DNA of 64,000 bases. Source: Psychromicrobium lacuslunae. GTDB lineage: Bacteria > Actinomycetota > Actinomycetes > Actinomycetales > Micrococcaceae. The DNA lies in assembly GCF_000950575.1 (NCBI RefSeq), contig NZ_CP011005.1, positions 3,162,001 through 3,226,000 on the forward strand, in the 5' to 3' direction. Shown one piece after another: positions 41,355 to 50,614 of the stretch. The notes under the pieces are model-generated. The model was not told the origin of the DNA. It worked only from the letters and a program-made list of their open reading frames with translations, and did not search any database. Position 1 is the first letter of the stretch; every line of letters begins with the position of its first letter. Position numbers and translations under genes: made by a program.

Positions 41355-41798
41355 ATGGCGAAGGCAGCGAACAATAACAATGCGGCACAGATCGGACTGG
41401 TCCTGCTCAGGGTGGTGACCGGGCTGATATTCATCATGCACGGCTGGCAGAAGTTCAACGAAGGAATCCCGAATACGGTAGAAGGCTTCCGCTCGATGGG
41501 AGTTTTTGCCCCAGAACTCATAGGGCCGTTCATCGCGGGCCTCGAGCTATTCGGCGGAATTGCGCTGATCCTCGGCCTACTTAGTCGACCCATCTCGGTG
41601 CTGCTGGTAGCCAATATGATCGGCGCGGCTTTCCTGGTGCATGTCCCGCAAGGTTTCTTCGCCGCCACCGGTGGCTATGAATACGTGTTGGCGCTGGGCG
41701 CGATGGCAGGCACCTTAGCGCTCACCGGAGCTGGCAAATTCAGTCTCGACGCCGCAGTGTTCAGCCGCAATAAGCGACTGCGGGCGGTACTGGCTTAG
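41355..41798 (+). CDS. DoxX family membrane protein
   Basis: A 147-aa, four-helix membrane protein. RVVTGLIFIMHGWQKF is the DoxX helix-1 signature, FIAGLELFGGIALILGLLSR helix 2 region, and a C-terminal helix-plus-basic tail follows. DoxX proteins have been linked to redox/thiosulfate or sulfhydryl-stress complexes, but the role here is unknown. The ATG at 41355 has AAAGGAG 8 bases upstream; an earlier frame start does not. The 247 bases before it hold no gene. Confidence 0.88.
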   Translation: MAKAANNNNAAQIGLVLLRVVTGLIFIMHGWQKFNEGIPNTVEGFRSMGVFAPELIGPFIAGLELFGGIALILGLLSRPISVLLVANMIGAAFLVHVPQGFFAATGGYEYVLALGAMAGTLALTGAGKFSLDAAVFSRNKRLRAVLA

Positions 41799-41825
41799 CG
41801 GCGCTCGGTCCCCGGCATCAAAACG

Positions 41826-41863
41826 GGTCCGCGATAGCTCGAGGTGAAGGGCTATCGCGGACC
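41826..41863. terminator. bidirectional terminator
   Basis: GGTCCGCGATAGC (41826-41838) and GCTATCGCGGACC (41851-41863) form a perfect 13-bp stem between convergent doxX and the 277-aa gene; AAAA precedes it, giving a short U-tail on the minus strand. Confidence 0.8.
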
Positions 41864-41890
41864 TCCCGGAAGGGCCGCGGAGCTGGAGCC

Positions 41891-42724
41891 TTAGGAGGCG
41901 CGGGAGAGTTGTCGGATCGGAATCCAGCGCGAAGCCAGTCGTCGATAAGCGGCGGCCGCACCGGTCAGGTCTCCCTCGGCCAGACACTCCAGACCGAGAC
42001 GGACATCGCTGGGGGATTCATCCGGATAGATCCGATCAGCGATCGCACCGTAGTCGAGTTCGACGGCGGCCTGCCCGCTCACTCCGGAAAGCCAAGCGGC
42101 CAGATCGCGCAGTTCCTCCAGCAAGTCCAGGTCGGGAGCGGAGTTTTCAAGGTTCTCAATTGCGTCCTGGAGCCGTTGCTGGGCGACCGGAACCGGAACC
42201 TGAACCCGCACCGTGATGACCCGACTGCGAGATTCCACCACTTCGGTACGGTCGGATTCCGTGATCATCACAAACCAGCCAAACGGGATCCCCCAGCCTG
42301 AGGATCGGGTCAGCATTAGCTGACCGGTGGCACCGTCGTGAACTTTCTGCTCGACGTCGTCGAAGAGCTCGGTGGAGAACACCGCGTTGGCCAGCCGCGC
42401 AGTGCTGCCGGCACGCAATTCGGCCAGCGCAGTCAACGACCTGGGCAGCACCTGATTGAGGTTGAACAGCACCGGATCCTGCTCAGACATCTGCAAGCTA
42501 CGCACCCGCTCACTGCTCGCCCCGGGGAACGGCTCGGCTCGGATAATCCGGCGTAGCGAATCTCCGAGTTCCTGCAAGTCTGCGCGCATGCGTTCCGCTG
42601 GCGGTGGGGCATTGAATTGAATGAGCTGCTGCTCGGGCTCATGGAAGCTTTCCAGCGGCAGGTAAAGCCGCAGTGCCGAGAGATAGGGCAGGTTGCTGTG
42701 GCCTAGATACAGCTCGGCGGCCAC
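41891..42724 (-). CDS. conserved hypothetical protein downstream of xth
   Basis: A 277-aa soluble protein, family not recognised. It starts AAELYLGHSNLPYLSALRLY, has a long helical middle and a C-terminal tail with RLGLECLAEGDLTGAAAAYR that resembles a tetratricopeptide-like helix pair. GTG start shares one base with the stop of the exonuclease III gene (TAGTG), so translational coupling is likely. No catalytic motif is visible. Confidence 0.7.
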   Translation of the reverse strand: MAAELYLGHSNLPYLSALRLYLPLESFHEPEQQLIQFNAPPPAERMRADLQELGDSLRRIIRAEPFPGASSERVRSLQMSEQDPVLFNLNQVLPRSLTALAELRAGSTARLANAVFSTELFDDVEQKVHDGATGQLMLTRSSGWGIPFGWFVMITESDRTEVVESRSRVITVRVQVPVPVAQQRLQDAIENLENSAPDLDLLEELRDLAAWLSGVSGQAAVELDYGAIADRIYPDESPSDVRLGLECLAEGDLTGAAAAYRRLASRWIPIRQLSRAS

Positions 42725-43527
42725 TAGCTTAGCTCGACAATCACCGGGGCATGATCGGAAGCGCCCTTCCCCTTGCGTTCCTCGCGGTCGATCTGAGTGT
42801 CGGTAACCCGTGCCGCTAAGGCGGGGGATGCCATCACAAAGTCGATGCGCATGCCTTCCTTCTTGGGGAAGCGTAGCTGCTTATAGTCCCAGTAGGTGTA
42901 GACACCGGGGCCGGGGTGTTGCGGCCGAACCACATCGACAAAACCGGTCTCTTCGAAGGCTTGAAAAGCTGCGCGTTCCGGGGCACTGATGTGGGTCAGT
43001 CCTTCATCGAGGAAGTACTGCACGTCCCAAACATCTTCGTCCTTTGGGGCGATGTTCCAGTCACCCATCAGTGCGATCTGATTCTCCGGATTGCTGGCCA
43101 GCCAGCCCTTGGCCTCCTCGTTCAGCACTCGCAGCCACTCGAGTTTATAAGGCATGTGCGGGTCATCCAGGGCTCGACCGTTCGGCACGTAGAGGCTCCA
43201 GATTCGCACGCCGCCGCAGCTCGCGGCGATCGCCCTCGCCTCCTGCTCGGGATCGGTGCCGGGTTTGCCAAAGCTTGGCTGTCCCGGGAAGGTGCGTTCG
43301 ACGTCGTCCAGGCCGACCTTGGAGGCAATCGCGACACCATTCCACTGGCTGAAACCGAAGTGAGCCACCTCGTAGCCGTTATTCTCAAACAGCTCCCAGG
43401 GAAAGTTTTCGTCCTTGCACTTGGTCTCCTGGATGGCTAGCACGTCGACGTCGGTGGTTCGCAGCCAGTCCTCAACTCGATCAGCCCGGGCCCGCAGAGA
43501 GTTCACATTCCAAGTCGCAATCTTCAC
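42724..43527 (-). CDS. xth: exodeoxyribonuclease III (AP endonuclease)
   Basis: A 267-aa cytoplasmic Mg-dependent 3'-5' exonuclease and abasic-site endonuclease for base-excision repair. Motifs: ATWNVNSLRAR (1-13 region), AIQETKCKDENFP with the catalytic Glu, SLYVPNGRALDDPH, ALMGDWNIAPKDEDVWD with Asp/Asn, MRIDFVMAS and ASDHAPVIVEL with the Asp-His pair. Full length. First gene of a two-gene unit. Confidence 0.95.
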   Translation of the reverse strand: MKIATWNVNSLRARADRVEDWLRTTDVDVLAIQETKCKDENFPWELFENNGYEVAHFGFSQWNGVAIASKVGLDDVERTFPGQPSFGKPGTDPEQEARAIAASCGGVRIWSLYVPNGRALDDPHMPYKLEWLRVLNEEAKGWLASNPENQIALMGDWNIAPKDEDVWDVQYFLDEGLTHISAPERAAFQAFEETGFVDVVRPQHPGPGVYTYWDYKQLRFPKKEGMRIDFVMASPALAARVTDTQIDREERKGKGASDHAPVIVELS

Positions 43528-43555
43528 TCTTCCAAGATACCCGTTCTGTCACTTT

Positions 43556-45169
43556 CTATTTGCTGGACTTTCGGTCCCTGGTCACTACGAGTAGCACGAT
43601 GGCGCTCAGCGCGACCTGAATAGGCAGCAGCAAATCGGCGGCGGCCCCCGCGATCAGGCTAATAATCGTCGGTGCTAACACAATTGCGGCTAGGTCCGGT
43701 CCGGCCAGCAACTGTGCCGCTACTCCGGCCGGTAGCGCTCCGCTCGGAGTAGCAATTGCCGGTTGGCTCCAGTCAGCGGGTTTCTTAAAGGCACCACGCA
43801 GCGCGCCGCCAGCAAGTGCAGGGCCGGCTACAACGCCAGCGATAAAAAGGGTCAGCGAGCCTGCCCCGGTGAGCCAGAGCAGACCGAAGCTGAGCGCCGC
43901 CCAGCCGGTGAGCAGCGTAGCCGGAACCACGGCATGCAGCTTGCGAACCGTGCCTGGTGCGAGCGGCAATAGCTCGTCGAGGATCGGGTTGAGTGCATTG
44001 AGTTTCAGCGGATTCGACGCCGCGGCGGTGGCAAGTAAACCACACAGCAAGAGCAACACCACGATGGGCCAGGAACTGCTACCGCCGATAAAAGCTCTAC
44101 CGACGGCGGGCAGCACGGCAAGTGCGGCTATCCAGACCAGCCTGCCGGGATGCCGCAAGTAACGCAGCGCATCAGCCCGGAGCAGCACCGCTGCGGGCTC
44201 TGAGGCCAGCACGAATTTTCGCCGACTGCGCCGCTCTCCGGTGCTTTCGGCACCGCCCAGCGAACTTGCTAGCGAGGCCGAGTCCATTGAGACGATGCTG
44301 TTTCGGACTAAGGACGCGCGCGCAGAGTGTTCGCGCAGCGATTTGGTCAGGATCCGAGGTAGTCCGAATAGAACCAGGACCAACAGTACGATAGCGACCG
44401 CTAGCAGCAGCGCGGGCCACAGCTGGCCAGCGCTCGCCAGCACCGGCCAGCTGCTAGGTAAAAACAGAAGCCAGCTTCCCAATACCGGTAAACCGAGGGT
44501 GGCGGCGAGGCCGAGAGCTGCCAAGACGGCTAGCAGGCCGAGTGCTAACTGACCGAGTAGCTTGCCGACTGACTGATTCTGGCCAAGTTGGGCCAGGCCG
44601 AAACCGAGCAGAAATAACCCGGCGGTGCTAGCCATGGTGAGTGCCATCGCGGCGATGCTCAGCTCAGGGGATTCCAGGATCGCCAACGCAGCTCCGGCGG
44701 CGGCGCCCACCGCCGTCATAATGCCTGCCGACCGCAGTACCGCCGGTCGGAGCAAGGCGCGCCGCGATACCGGTAGTGGTAGCAACCACTGGGTGTGCGG
44801 GGTGTCCAGATGCGCTGGTCCAAGCCGACTGACCAAAAGGGTGCTGCCAGCGAAGGCGGCGAGCAACACCACCGCCCAGGCAAGCTGCCCGGGGACCAGT
44901 GGATCGAGCTGGCGCACCAGCTGGTTGGCGCTGCCAGCATGATCCGAGAGGTAACTGCTGCGAATATTAGCTATCAAGGAGTAGGCCGCGACGAGCAGCA
45001 CCACAATGCCGAAGACTGTGGTGTAGATTTCCCCGAACAGTGAGGAGAAACCCACTGTCTGGCGGCTCAGCGGGGCATTGCGAATATAACGGCGCAGTTC
45101 ACCGGCGGAGAGCTCATCGTGCTGCTCAGCATTGTGGCTGAGTGGCGCCTCCGCGATTGGTTCGCTCAT
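43556..45169 (-). CDS. large membrane subunit of a putative ABC exporter (DUF6297-like)
   Basis: A 537-aa polytopic protein with about 12 hydrophobic segments (such as VVLLVAAYSLIAN and WALSFGLLWLTGAGSLTL). It resembles actinobacterial proteins annotated DUF6297 or ABC-2 permeases. It starts inside the stop of the ATPase gene (ATGA), which is the main evidence that it is the transport channel. Substrate unknown; peptide, antibiotic or lipid export is possible. Confidence 0.7.
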   Translation of the reverse strand: MSEPIAEAPLSHNAEQHDELSAGELRRYIRNAPLSRQTVGFSSLFGEIYTTVFGIVVLLVAAYSLIANIRSSYLSDHAGSANQLVRQLDPLVPGQLAWAVVLLAAFAGSTLLVSRLGPAHLDTPHTQWLLPLPVSRRALLRPAVLRSAGIMTAVGAAAGAALAILESPELSIAAMALTMASTAGLFLLGFGLAQLGQNQSVGKLLGQLALGLLAVLAALGLAATLGLPVLGSWLLFLPSSWPVLASAGQLWPALLLAVAIVLLVLVLFGLPRILTKSLREHSARASLVRNSIVSMDSASLASSLGGAESTGERRSRRKFVLASEPAAVLLRADALRYLRHPGRLVWIAALAVLPAVGRAFIGGSSSWPIVVLLLLCGLLATAAASNPLKLNALNPILDELLPLAPGTVRKLHAVVPATLLTGWAALSFGLLWLTGAGSLTLFIAGVVAGPALAGGALRGAFKKPADWSQPAIATPSGALPAGVAAQLLAGPDLAAIVLAPTIISLIAGAAADLLLPIQVALSAIVLLVVTRDRKSSK

Positions 45170-45855
45170 GCCGGCATCGCTTGAATCCGCTCGGCGGCTT
45201 GGCCGGCGCTGAGCTTTTCGACTTTATCGGCGATGTAGAGCGCTTTTCGTGCGGCGGTGGTCAGAAACTCTGGGTCGTGAGTCACCAGCAGCACCGTTTC
45301 GCCGGCAGCGGCGCACTGTGCGATGCGTTGGGCCAGGCTACGCCGCATCTGAGTATCCAGACGTTGTTCTGGCTCATCTAAAACGAGCAAACGGCGTGGC
45401 CGAACAAAGGCAGAGGCGAGTAATAGACGACGCCGTTGGCCGGAGGAAAGACTCGTCACCAGGGCATGGTCGTGCTCGGTCAGCTGGAAAAAATCCAGTT
45501 CGGCGTCGACTGCCGCGACCGGGTCACTGACCCCGTGCCCGGCGGCCACCATGGTGAGATGCTCGCCGACCGTGAGCTCAGGGAAGAATGCGTCGTCATC
45601 GAAGACCAGGGCCGCTAAACGTCGAAAGTCGGCACTGCGATCATCGATGACAGCCTTGTTCAGCAGCACTTTGCCGGCGAGTGGGCTCAGCTGGCCGACC
45701 ACTGTGCGTAGCGCCGTGGATTTGCCAGCACCATTGGGGCCGACCAGGGCGAGCGCCTCCCCGGCGGCCTTGAAGGAGATCTCTCCGCAGACTTGTTTCT
45801 TGCCATAGCCAACTTTGAGGTCGGCGACATTGAGCGAGGCAACTGTTTGGGGCAT
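45166..45855 (-). CDS. ABC transporter ATP-binding protein
   Basis: A 229-aa ATPase. Walker A is LVGPNGAGKST (about 36-46), signature LSSGQRRRLLLASA, Walker B RLLVLDEPEQRLD, and the H-loop is VLLVTHDPEF. Start at 45855 is favoured because AGGATGG lies eight bases upstream; a longer frame runs into the preceding gene. Overlaps the permease gene by 4 bases; 10 bases after the DUF998-like gene. Exporter-type family. Confidence 0.92.
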   Translation of the reverse strand: MPQTVASLNVADLKVGYGKKQVCGEISFKAAGEALALVGPNGAGKSTALRTVVGQLSPLAGKVLLNKAVIDDRSADFRRLAALVFDDDAFFPELTVGEHLTMVAAGHGVSDPVAAVDAELDFFQLTEHDHALVTSLSSGQRRRLLLASAFVRPRRLLVLDEPEQRLDTQMRRSLAQRIAQCAAAGETVLLVTHDPEFLTTAARKALYIADKVEKLSAGQAAERIQAMPA

Positions 45856-45865
45856 GAAGCCCATC

Positions 45866-46972
45866 CTACGTTCCCTCGCCTCCTGGCTTGGCCCCGGCGA
45901 TCGCTGGTTGTTCGGTGTCCTCGAGCAATGCTGCAATATTACGGATAAAGAGCACCAGCCAGCCAAAGATCAGCGCGGTTGCGACCAACTCCAAGCCGGT
46001 CAGATTGTAGTAAGCAAGCGGCCAGAATAAGAACACCGAGAGCGCCATGCCGGCCAGGATCACGTAGGAAGTGAGGAAGAAGCTGGCCGGAAAGTCGGGA
46101 ATCCAGGAACGTAAGCAACTGACGATCACCAGGAACATCACGATCATGCCGATCGCCGAGGTGTTGTGAATCGGCATCGCGACGTCGACCGGCACTAGGC
46201 CGATCCCGGCGGTCAGGATACCGAGCAGCACCAACGCCCACTGCACGGTGGTCGCCTTGGTACCTGAGGAGCCTCGTAGTCGGCTCCAGCGCCGCAAGTC
46301 CTGGGTCATATAGGAAGCCAGCGTGGTAATCACCAGCCCAGAGACAATCAGTGTGGTGTTGAAAGCGTAGGCCGAAATCCCGCTGTCGCTAGCGCCCAGC
46401 ACGCTGAAGTTAATCTCCCACCAGCCGGGATTATCGGTGGTGATCATCGCGGTGAGCGCCCCACTGACCAGGAATGCGGCCAGAATATTGGAGAGCGAAT
46501 AGGTGGTAATCCGACTGCCTGAGAGGTAGACGGCGTAGCCGCTGGCCGCACAGCTAACGCCGACAAATAGACCGCCCGCCAGCGCGTCCAGAGTCAGTCC
46601 GGTGAAGGCATTTTGGAAAATATAGAACACTGCCTGGAAGACCATGAAAGCGATTGCGGCGTGCGCGAAAGCTAGGGCGGAGACATCCAAGATGCGTCGG
46701 GCTAGGGCTGTGCGGCGCAACCAACCAGCCTTCGGGCCGCGCAGCGAACGGAGATAGCTGACGCTGAATACCGTGACGCTGACCAGTGCGGCGCCAACGC
46801 TGGCCCACAGACCCACCGAACCATCGCCGGACAGCGCGGGACGGCGGCCCCAGAACGCCAGTAGCGGGATCAGCGTGAAGGTGATCATCGCGATCAGTGC
46901 GACCAAGGATGCCCGCGCCTCGATGCCGACGGCGCTTGATTCGGGGCGTTTGAAGAGAGTGAACTTTTCCAT
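45866..46972 (-). CDS. multi-span membrane protein (DUF998-like)
   Basis: A 368-aa protein with about 9-10 transmembrane helices. Short motifs WEINFSVLGASDSGISAYAF and LASYMTQDLRRW resemble DUF998-type membrane proteins, a family of unknown function. No catalytic motif. The stop lies 10 bases before the ABC ATPase start, so it is probably the first gene of a three-gene export unit (46972-43556). Confidence 0.65.
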   Translation of the reverse strand: MEKFTLFKRPESSAVGIEARASLVALIAMITFTLIPLLAFWGRRPALSGDGSVGLWASVGAALVSVTVFSVSYLRSLRGPKAGWLRRTALARRILDVSALAFAHAAIAFMVFQAVFYIFQNAFTGLTLDALAGGLFVGVSCAASGYAVYLSGSRITTYSLSNILAAFLVSGALTAMITTDNPGWWEINFSVLGASDSGISAYAFNTTLIVSGLVITTLASYMTQDLRRWSRLRGSSGTKATTVQWALVLLGILTAGIGLVPVDVAMPIHNTSAIGMIVMFLVIVSCLRSWIPDFPASFFLTSYVILAGMALSVFLFWPLAYYNLTGLELVATALIFGWLVLFIRNIAALLEDTEQPAIAGAKPGGEGT

Positions 46973-47038
46973 TATTGACTAAGTTAGTCGTCGCTTAGAC
47001 GACTGTTCGCTGATTGGCCATAGTCGCCGAGCAGGCAG

Positions 47039-47860
47039 TTATTTCCACCAGTTATCGAGCAGTGAGACCGGTACGGTGCGCTTGTGTCGGGTGGTCAGGT
47101 AGCGTTTCTCGATTCGCTCGGCGACCTCCACCGCCACCTCACGGCCCTCCAGATAGTCGTCGATATCGTCGTAAGAGAGGCCCAGTTCATCCTCGTCCGT
47201 GCGGCCCGGTTTGCCGTCGAGTAGATCCGCGGTTGGTACCTTGGTGTAGATTCGTTCGGCGGCGCCAAGTTCCTTCAATAGCTGCCGGTTTTGGCGCTTA
47301 TTTAGGGTGAAAAGCGGCAGAATATCGGCCCCGCCATCGCCGAACTTGGTGAAGAAACCGGTCACCGACTCGGCTCCGTGGTCGGTGCCGATCACCAGCA
47401 GATTGTGCTCGCCGGCCAGCGCATACTGTGCCACCATCCGGGCTCGGGCCTTGATATTACCCTTGCTGAAATCACTCAACTGCTCACCGGTGGTGGTTTC
47501 GTATTCCTGCTCAAGGCCGTCGACACCGGGTGCCACATTGAAGGTCCAGGAGCGGTCGGCCTTAATGAAGTCCAAAGCGGCCTGCGCGTCGTCTTCATCC
47601 TTTTGGGTGTTGTACGGCAGCCGCACTGCGGTAAAGCTGGCTTCCAGGCCTTCGGCGCGGAGCTTCTCAGCCGCAAGCTGGCCGAGCCGACCGGCTAAGG
47701 AGGAGTCCAAACCGCCGGAAATGCCCAGCACAAAACCCTTGGTGTGGCTGGCTTTGGCGTACTCAGCCAGAAAATCGACTCTTCGCCGAATCTCTGCCGC
47801 CGGGTCGATGGTGGGTTTGACGCCCAATTCCGCAATGATTTCAGCCTGTAGTTCGCGCAT
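47039..47860 (-). CDS. nadE: ammonia-dependent NAD(+) synthetase
   Basis: A 273-aa enzyme converting nicotinic acid adenine dinucleotide to NAD using ATP and ammonia. P-loop-like [16 protein letters not shown] (about 47-62), [20 protein letters not shown], and the C-terminal [16 protein letters not shown] are diagnostic. It lacks the N-terminal glutaminase domain, so uses free ammonia. Full length, single gene. Confidence 0.96.
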   Translation of the reverse strand: MRELQAEIIAELGVKPTIDPAAEIRRRVDFLAEYAKASHTKGFVLGISGGLDSSLAGRLGQLAAEKLRAEGLEASFTAVRLPYNTQKDEDDAQAALDFIKADRSWTFNVAPGVDGLEQEYETTTGEQLSDFSKGNIKARARMVAQYALAGEHNLLVIGTDHGAESVTGFFTKFGDGGADILPLFTLNKRQNRQLLKELGAAERIYTKVPTADLLDGKPGRTDEDELGLSYDDIDDYLEGREVAVEVAERIEKRYLTTRHKRTVPVSLLDNWWK

Positions 47861-47974
47861 AAAAAAAGACTACTACCCCAAGGTTTCGGCGAGGTTTCCA
47901 GGCTTGTGGCTAGTGGCTCTGATTGCCTGCTCGGTTGTTGGCTTGCCGGAAAGGCCCGGGGCCAAGCGTGCCGT

Positions 47975-49012
47975 TCAGAGTGGGTTTGGGTTCACCGGAC
48001 CGGTGGAGTCCCGAACGGTCAGATGGGTGGGCAGCACCCCTAAAGTTCGGCTGCTCCCGCGCTCGCCCGAGCCATAGTCAAATGGTCGCACCCGGCTGAG
48101 CAGCATGCTGATGGCCACCCGGCCCGCTTGTTCAATTGGCGCGGTGATCGTGGTCAGCGGCGGATTGCAGAAGTCGGCGCCGAAAATATCATCGCAGCCG
48201 ATCACGCTGATATCCTCGGGCACGCGTATGCCGCGGCTGCTGAACCGTTGCAACATGCCGATCGCGATCAGATCGTTAAAGGCGACGCAAGCGGTGGCGC
48301 CGGAATGCAGGGCGGCATCAGCGGCAGCCGCTCCAGAGGTGGTCTTGGGGGCGAAGGGGCCCAATTTAGTGATCCTCATGCTGAGTCGGCTGGCTTGTTC
48401 TTCAAAGGCAATGAGCCGACGGGCATTTGACCAAGATCCCAGCGGTCCGGCGAGATAGGCGACATGCTGATGACCTAGTGAAAGCAGGTGTTCAAGGGCT
48501 TGACTGACAGATTGTGGGGTGTCGATGATCACGGTTGGCACCTCGGGGACGCCACGGTTAATTGTCACGATGGGCTTCTGTCGGGAGAGTTCAAGGATCT
48601 GTTCATCACTGAGTCGGGAGGCGGCCAGCACGACGCCGTCGCAGGATTGCCGAAGCTTAGTGAGCGCTTCCGCTTCCACCTCGGAGGATTCTTCGGTGTC
48701 AACCAAGAGCTGAGTGTAGCCAGCGGCCTTGAGCTGATGCTGGCTACCACGGATGATGTCGAAGTAAAACGGATTGGTCGCATCGGGGACTAGTACGGCA
48801 ACGGCCCCGGTGCGGCCGGAACTGAGTGCTCTGGCTTGCGAGCTTGGCACATAGTTCAGCTCGGCAGCAACGCGTTCCACCAGTGCGCGGGTGCGTGCAT
48901 TGACACGATCCGGATTGCTGAGCGCCCGTGAAACGGTCGAGGTTGCTACCCCGGCGGCCGCTGCCACATCACGGATGGTGGGAGCGGGCGATCGGCCCGG
49001 ATCTGCGTTCAT
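47975..49012 (-). CDS. LacI family transcriptional repressor
   Basis: A 345-aa regulator. HTH: TIRDVAAAAGVATSTVSRAL (about 12-31), hinge YVPSSQARALSSGRTG, then the ligand domain from VAVLVPDATNPFYF to ISVIGCDDIFG. Divergent from the binding-protein gene at 49217; a near-perfect palindromic operator lies between. It most likely represses the sugar/hexuronate operon until its inducer binds. Confidence 0.93.
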   Translation of the reverse strand: MNADPGRSPAPTIRDVAAAAGVATSTVSRALSNPDRVNARTRALVERVAAELNYVPSSQARALSSGRTGAVAVLVPDATNPFYFDIIRGSQHQLKAAGYTQLLVDTEESSEVEAEALTKLRQSCDGVVLAASRLSDEQILELSRQKPIVTINRGVPEVPTVIIDTPQSVSQALEHLLSLGHQHVAYLAGPLGSWSNARRLIAFEEQASRLSMRITKLGPFAPKTTSGAAAADAALHSGATACVAFNDLIAIGMLQRFSSRGIRVPEDISVIGCDDIFGADFCNPPLTTITAPIEQAGRVAISMLLSRVRPFDYGSGERGSSRTLGVLPTHLTVRDSTGPVNPNPL

Positions 49013-49099
49013 CAGTTCTCCCTGGAGTTACCAGCTCAGCCGTTTCATTGTCGACGGCGATGCTTCGTCGTGCACCATCTGAACACTTTTGGCAATTTA

Positions 49100-49115
49100 T
49101 GGCAAACGGTTGCCA
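49100..49115. promoter_or_regulatory. LacI-family operator
   Basis: TGGCAAACGGTTGCCA is a near-perfect 16-bp palindrome (one mismatch) with a CG core. A further TGGCAA half-site occurs at 49090-49095. It lies between the divergent LacI gene and the binding-protein gene. Confidence 0.7.
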
Positions 49116-49216
49116 GCATTTGCCGAACCTTTTTAGACTCAAGCAATTCGGCACTGTGATCCGACTCACTCGCATTCCTTCGGTTTGGTGCCATGACGTC
49201 TCAATGAGGAGAAGAA

Positions 49217-50584
49217 ATGAGATTGAAACTGTATCGCCGCGGGGTAACCCCGCAGAAGACCATGGCAACGCTGGCTTTGGTCGCAGTTTCCGCATTAGCG
49301 CTGAGCGCTTGCGGTGGGGGCACCAACTCCGATGGCTCGGTCAACGGTTCGGGGAAGACGCTCAATGTGCTGGTCAACGTAAACACCCTGTATCCGGAAC
49401 AGCAGAAGCAGTGGATGAGCGATATGTCTACCAAATTCAAGGCTCAGACCGGGGCGGAACTGAAATACGAAACCTTCACCAGTGCCAATGATGAGCTGAC
49501 TAAGATCCAGACTTCAGTGGTCTCCGGCCAAGGCCCAGATGTCTACAGCCTGGGCACCACTTTCACTCCGACTGCCTACGCCACCAAGGCTTTTGTCACG
49601 CTGAGCGCCGACGATTGGACCAAGGTCGGCGGCAAGGACCGCTTCAACCAGGCTGCGCTCGGCATCTCCGGACCGGATCAGGAACATCAGGCCGGAATTC
49701 CCTTTGTCAGCCGGCCCTTTGTGCTGGCCTACAACAAAGACCTGCTCAAGGCCGCTGGTTTTGATAAGCCTGCCGATAGCTGGGACGGCTTACTGGCACA
49801 GGCTAAGAAGCTAACCGGCGGCGGTAACTACGGTATGGCGATTGGCTATAAGGACAATTTCGATCCGTGGAAATTCATCTGGGCGATGTCGACTCAGGCC
49901 GGTAATCCGCTAGTCGATGGTTCTAAAGCCAAACTGGACGATGCCGCCGTGCAGAAGGCCTATCAAACGTATTTCGGCTGGCTGAGTAACGATAAGGTGG
50001 TTGACCCGGCCTCGGTTGGTTGGACGAACAGCCAGGCGCTCGCCGCCTTTTCGCAGGGCAAGACCGGCTTTATGCTGATGACCACCGCGAGCTCCATTGT
50101 CAGTCTGGACAAATCTGCGCTGGCCGGTAAATATGCCTACGCGCTGATGCCGACGATCCCGCCTGGTCAGAGCAGCAGCCCAGCAGGAGCCACCCCGGCG
50201 GCCAGCATCCTTTCCGGCGATAACCTCGTCGTCGCTGACTATTCGCAACAGAAGGACCTGGCTTTCGCCTATGTGAAGCTGGTGACCTCCAAGGAGGAGC
50301 AGCTCAACTACAACAAGATCTTCGGCGACCTGCCTGCAAATGCGGAAGCGCTCAAAAGCCTCACCGATGCCAAGCTCGCGCCGATCACCGACGCCGCGAC
50401 GAAGTCCTTCGCCACTCCTTTTACCGGGGCTTGGGGAGATATTCAGCTCGCACTGACCAATGTTGTGGTGCAGTCAATTCCGGAGCTTTCACAGGCCGGT
50501 GTTACCGATGCAGCGCTTCAGCAGCGACTCAAAGAAGCCCAAGATAAGGCACAATCCTCGCTCGACAGGGCGGCGAAGGGTTAA
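49217..50584 (+). CDS. sugar ABC transporter substrate-binding lipoprotein
   Basis: A 455-aa lipoprotein. After a basic n-region the signal peptide ends at the lipobox LSAC (about residue 33), then GGGTNSDG. The body matches family-1 sugar-binding proteins: VVSGQGPDVYSLGTTFTP, PFVLAYNKDLLKAAGF, DLAFAYVKLVTSKEEQLNYN. GAGGAGAAGAA precedes ATG. First gene of a ten-gene run (49217 to the right edge). Given the downstream glucuronate genes, a uronic-acid-containing oligosaccharide is the likely ligand. Confidence 0.92.
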   Translation: MRLKLYRRGVTPQKTMATLALVAVSALALSACGGGTNSDGSVNGSGKTLNVLVNVNTLYPEQQKQWMSDMSTKFKAQTGAELKYETFTSANDELTKIQTSVVSGQGPDVYSLGTTFTPTAYATKAFVTLSADDWTKVGGKDRFNQAALGISGPDQEHQAGIPFVSRPFVLAYNKDLLKAAGFDKPADSWDGLLAQAKKLTGGGNYGMAIGYKDNFDPWKFIWAMSTQAGNPLVDGSKAKLDDAAVQKAYQTYFGWLSNDKVVDPASVGWTNSQALAAFSQGKTGFMLMTTASSIVSLDKSALAGKYAYALMPTIPPGQSSSPAGATPAASILSGDNLVVADYSQQKDLAFAYVKLVTSKEEQLNYNKIFGDLPANAEALKSLTDAKLAPITDAATKSFATPFTGAWGDIQLALTNVVVQSIPELSQAGVTDAALQQRLKEAQDKAQSSLDRAAKG

Positions 50585-50610
50585 GAGGGGTAAGAGGGGG
50601 TTAAGAAGGG
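50581..50610 (+). repeat. three tandem TTAAGAGGGG-like units before the permease gene
   Basis: TTAAGAGGGG, TAAGAGGGGG and TTAAGAAGGG follow each other between the binding-protein stop codon (50582-50584) and the permease start. Each contains a Shine-Dalgarno-like AGAGGGG/AGAAGGGG. Only the last one is correctly spaced for the ATG at 50615. Confidence 0.7.
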
Positions 50611-50614
50611 GTAA

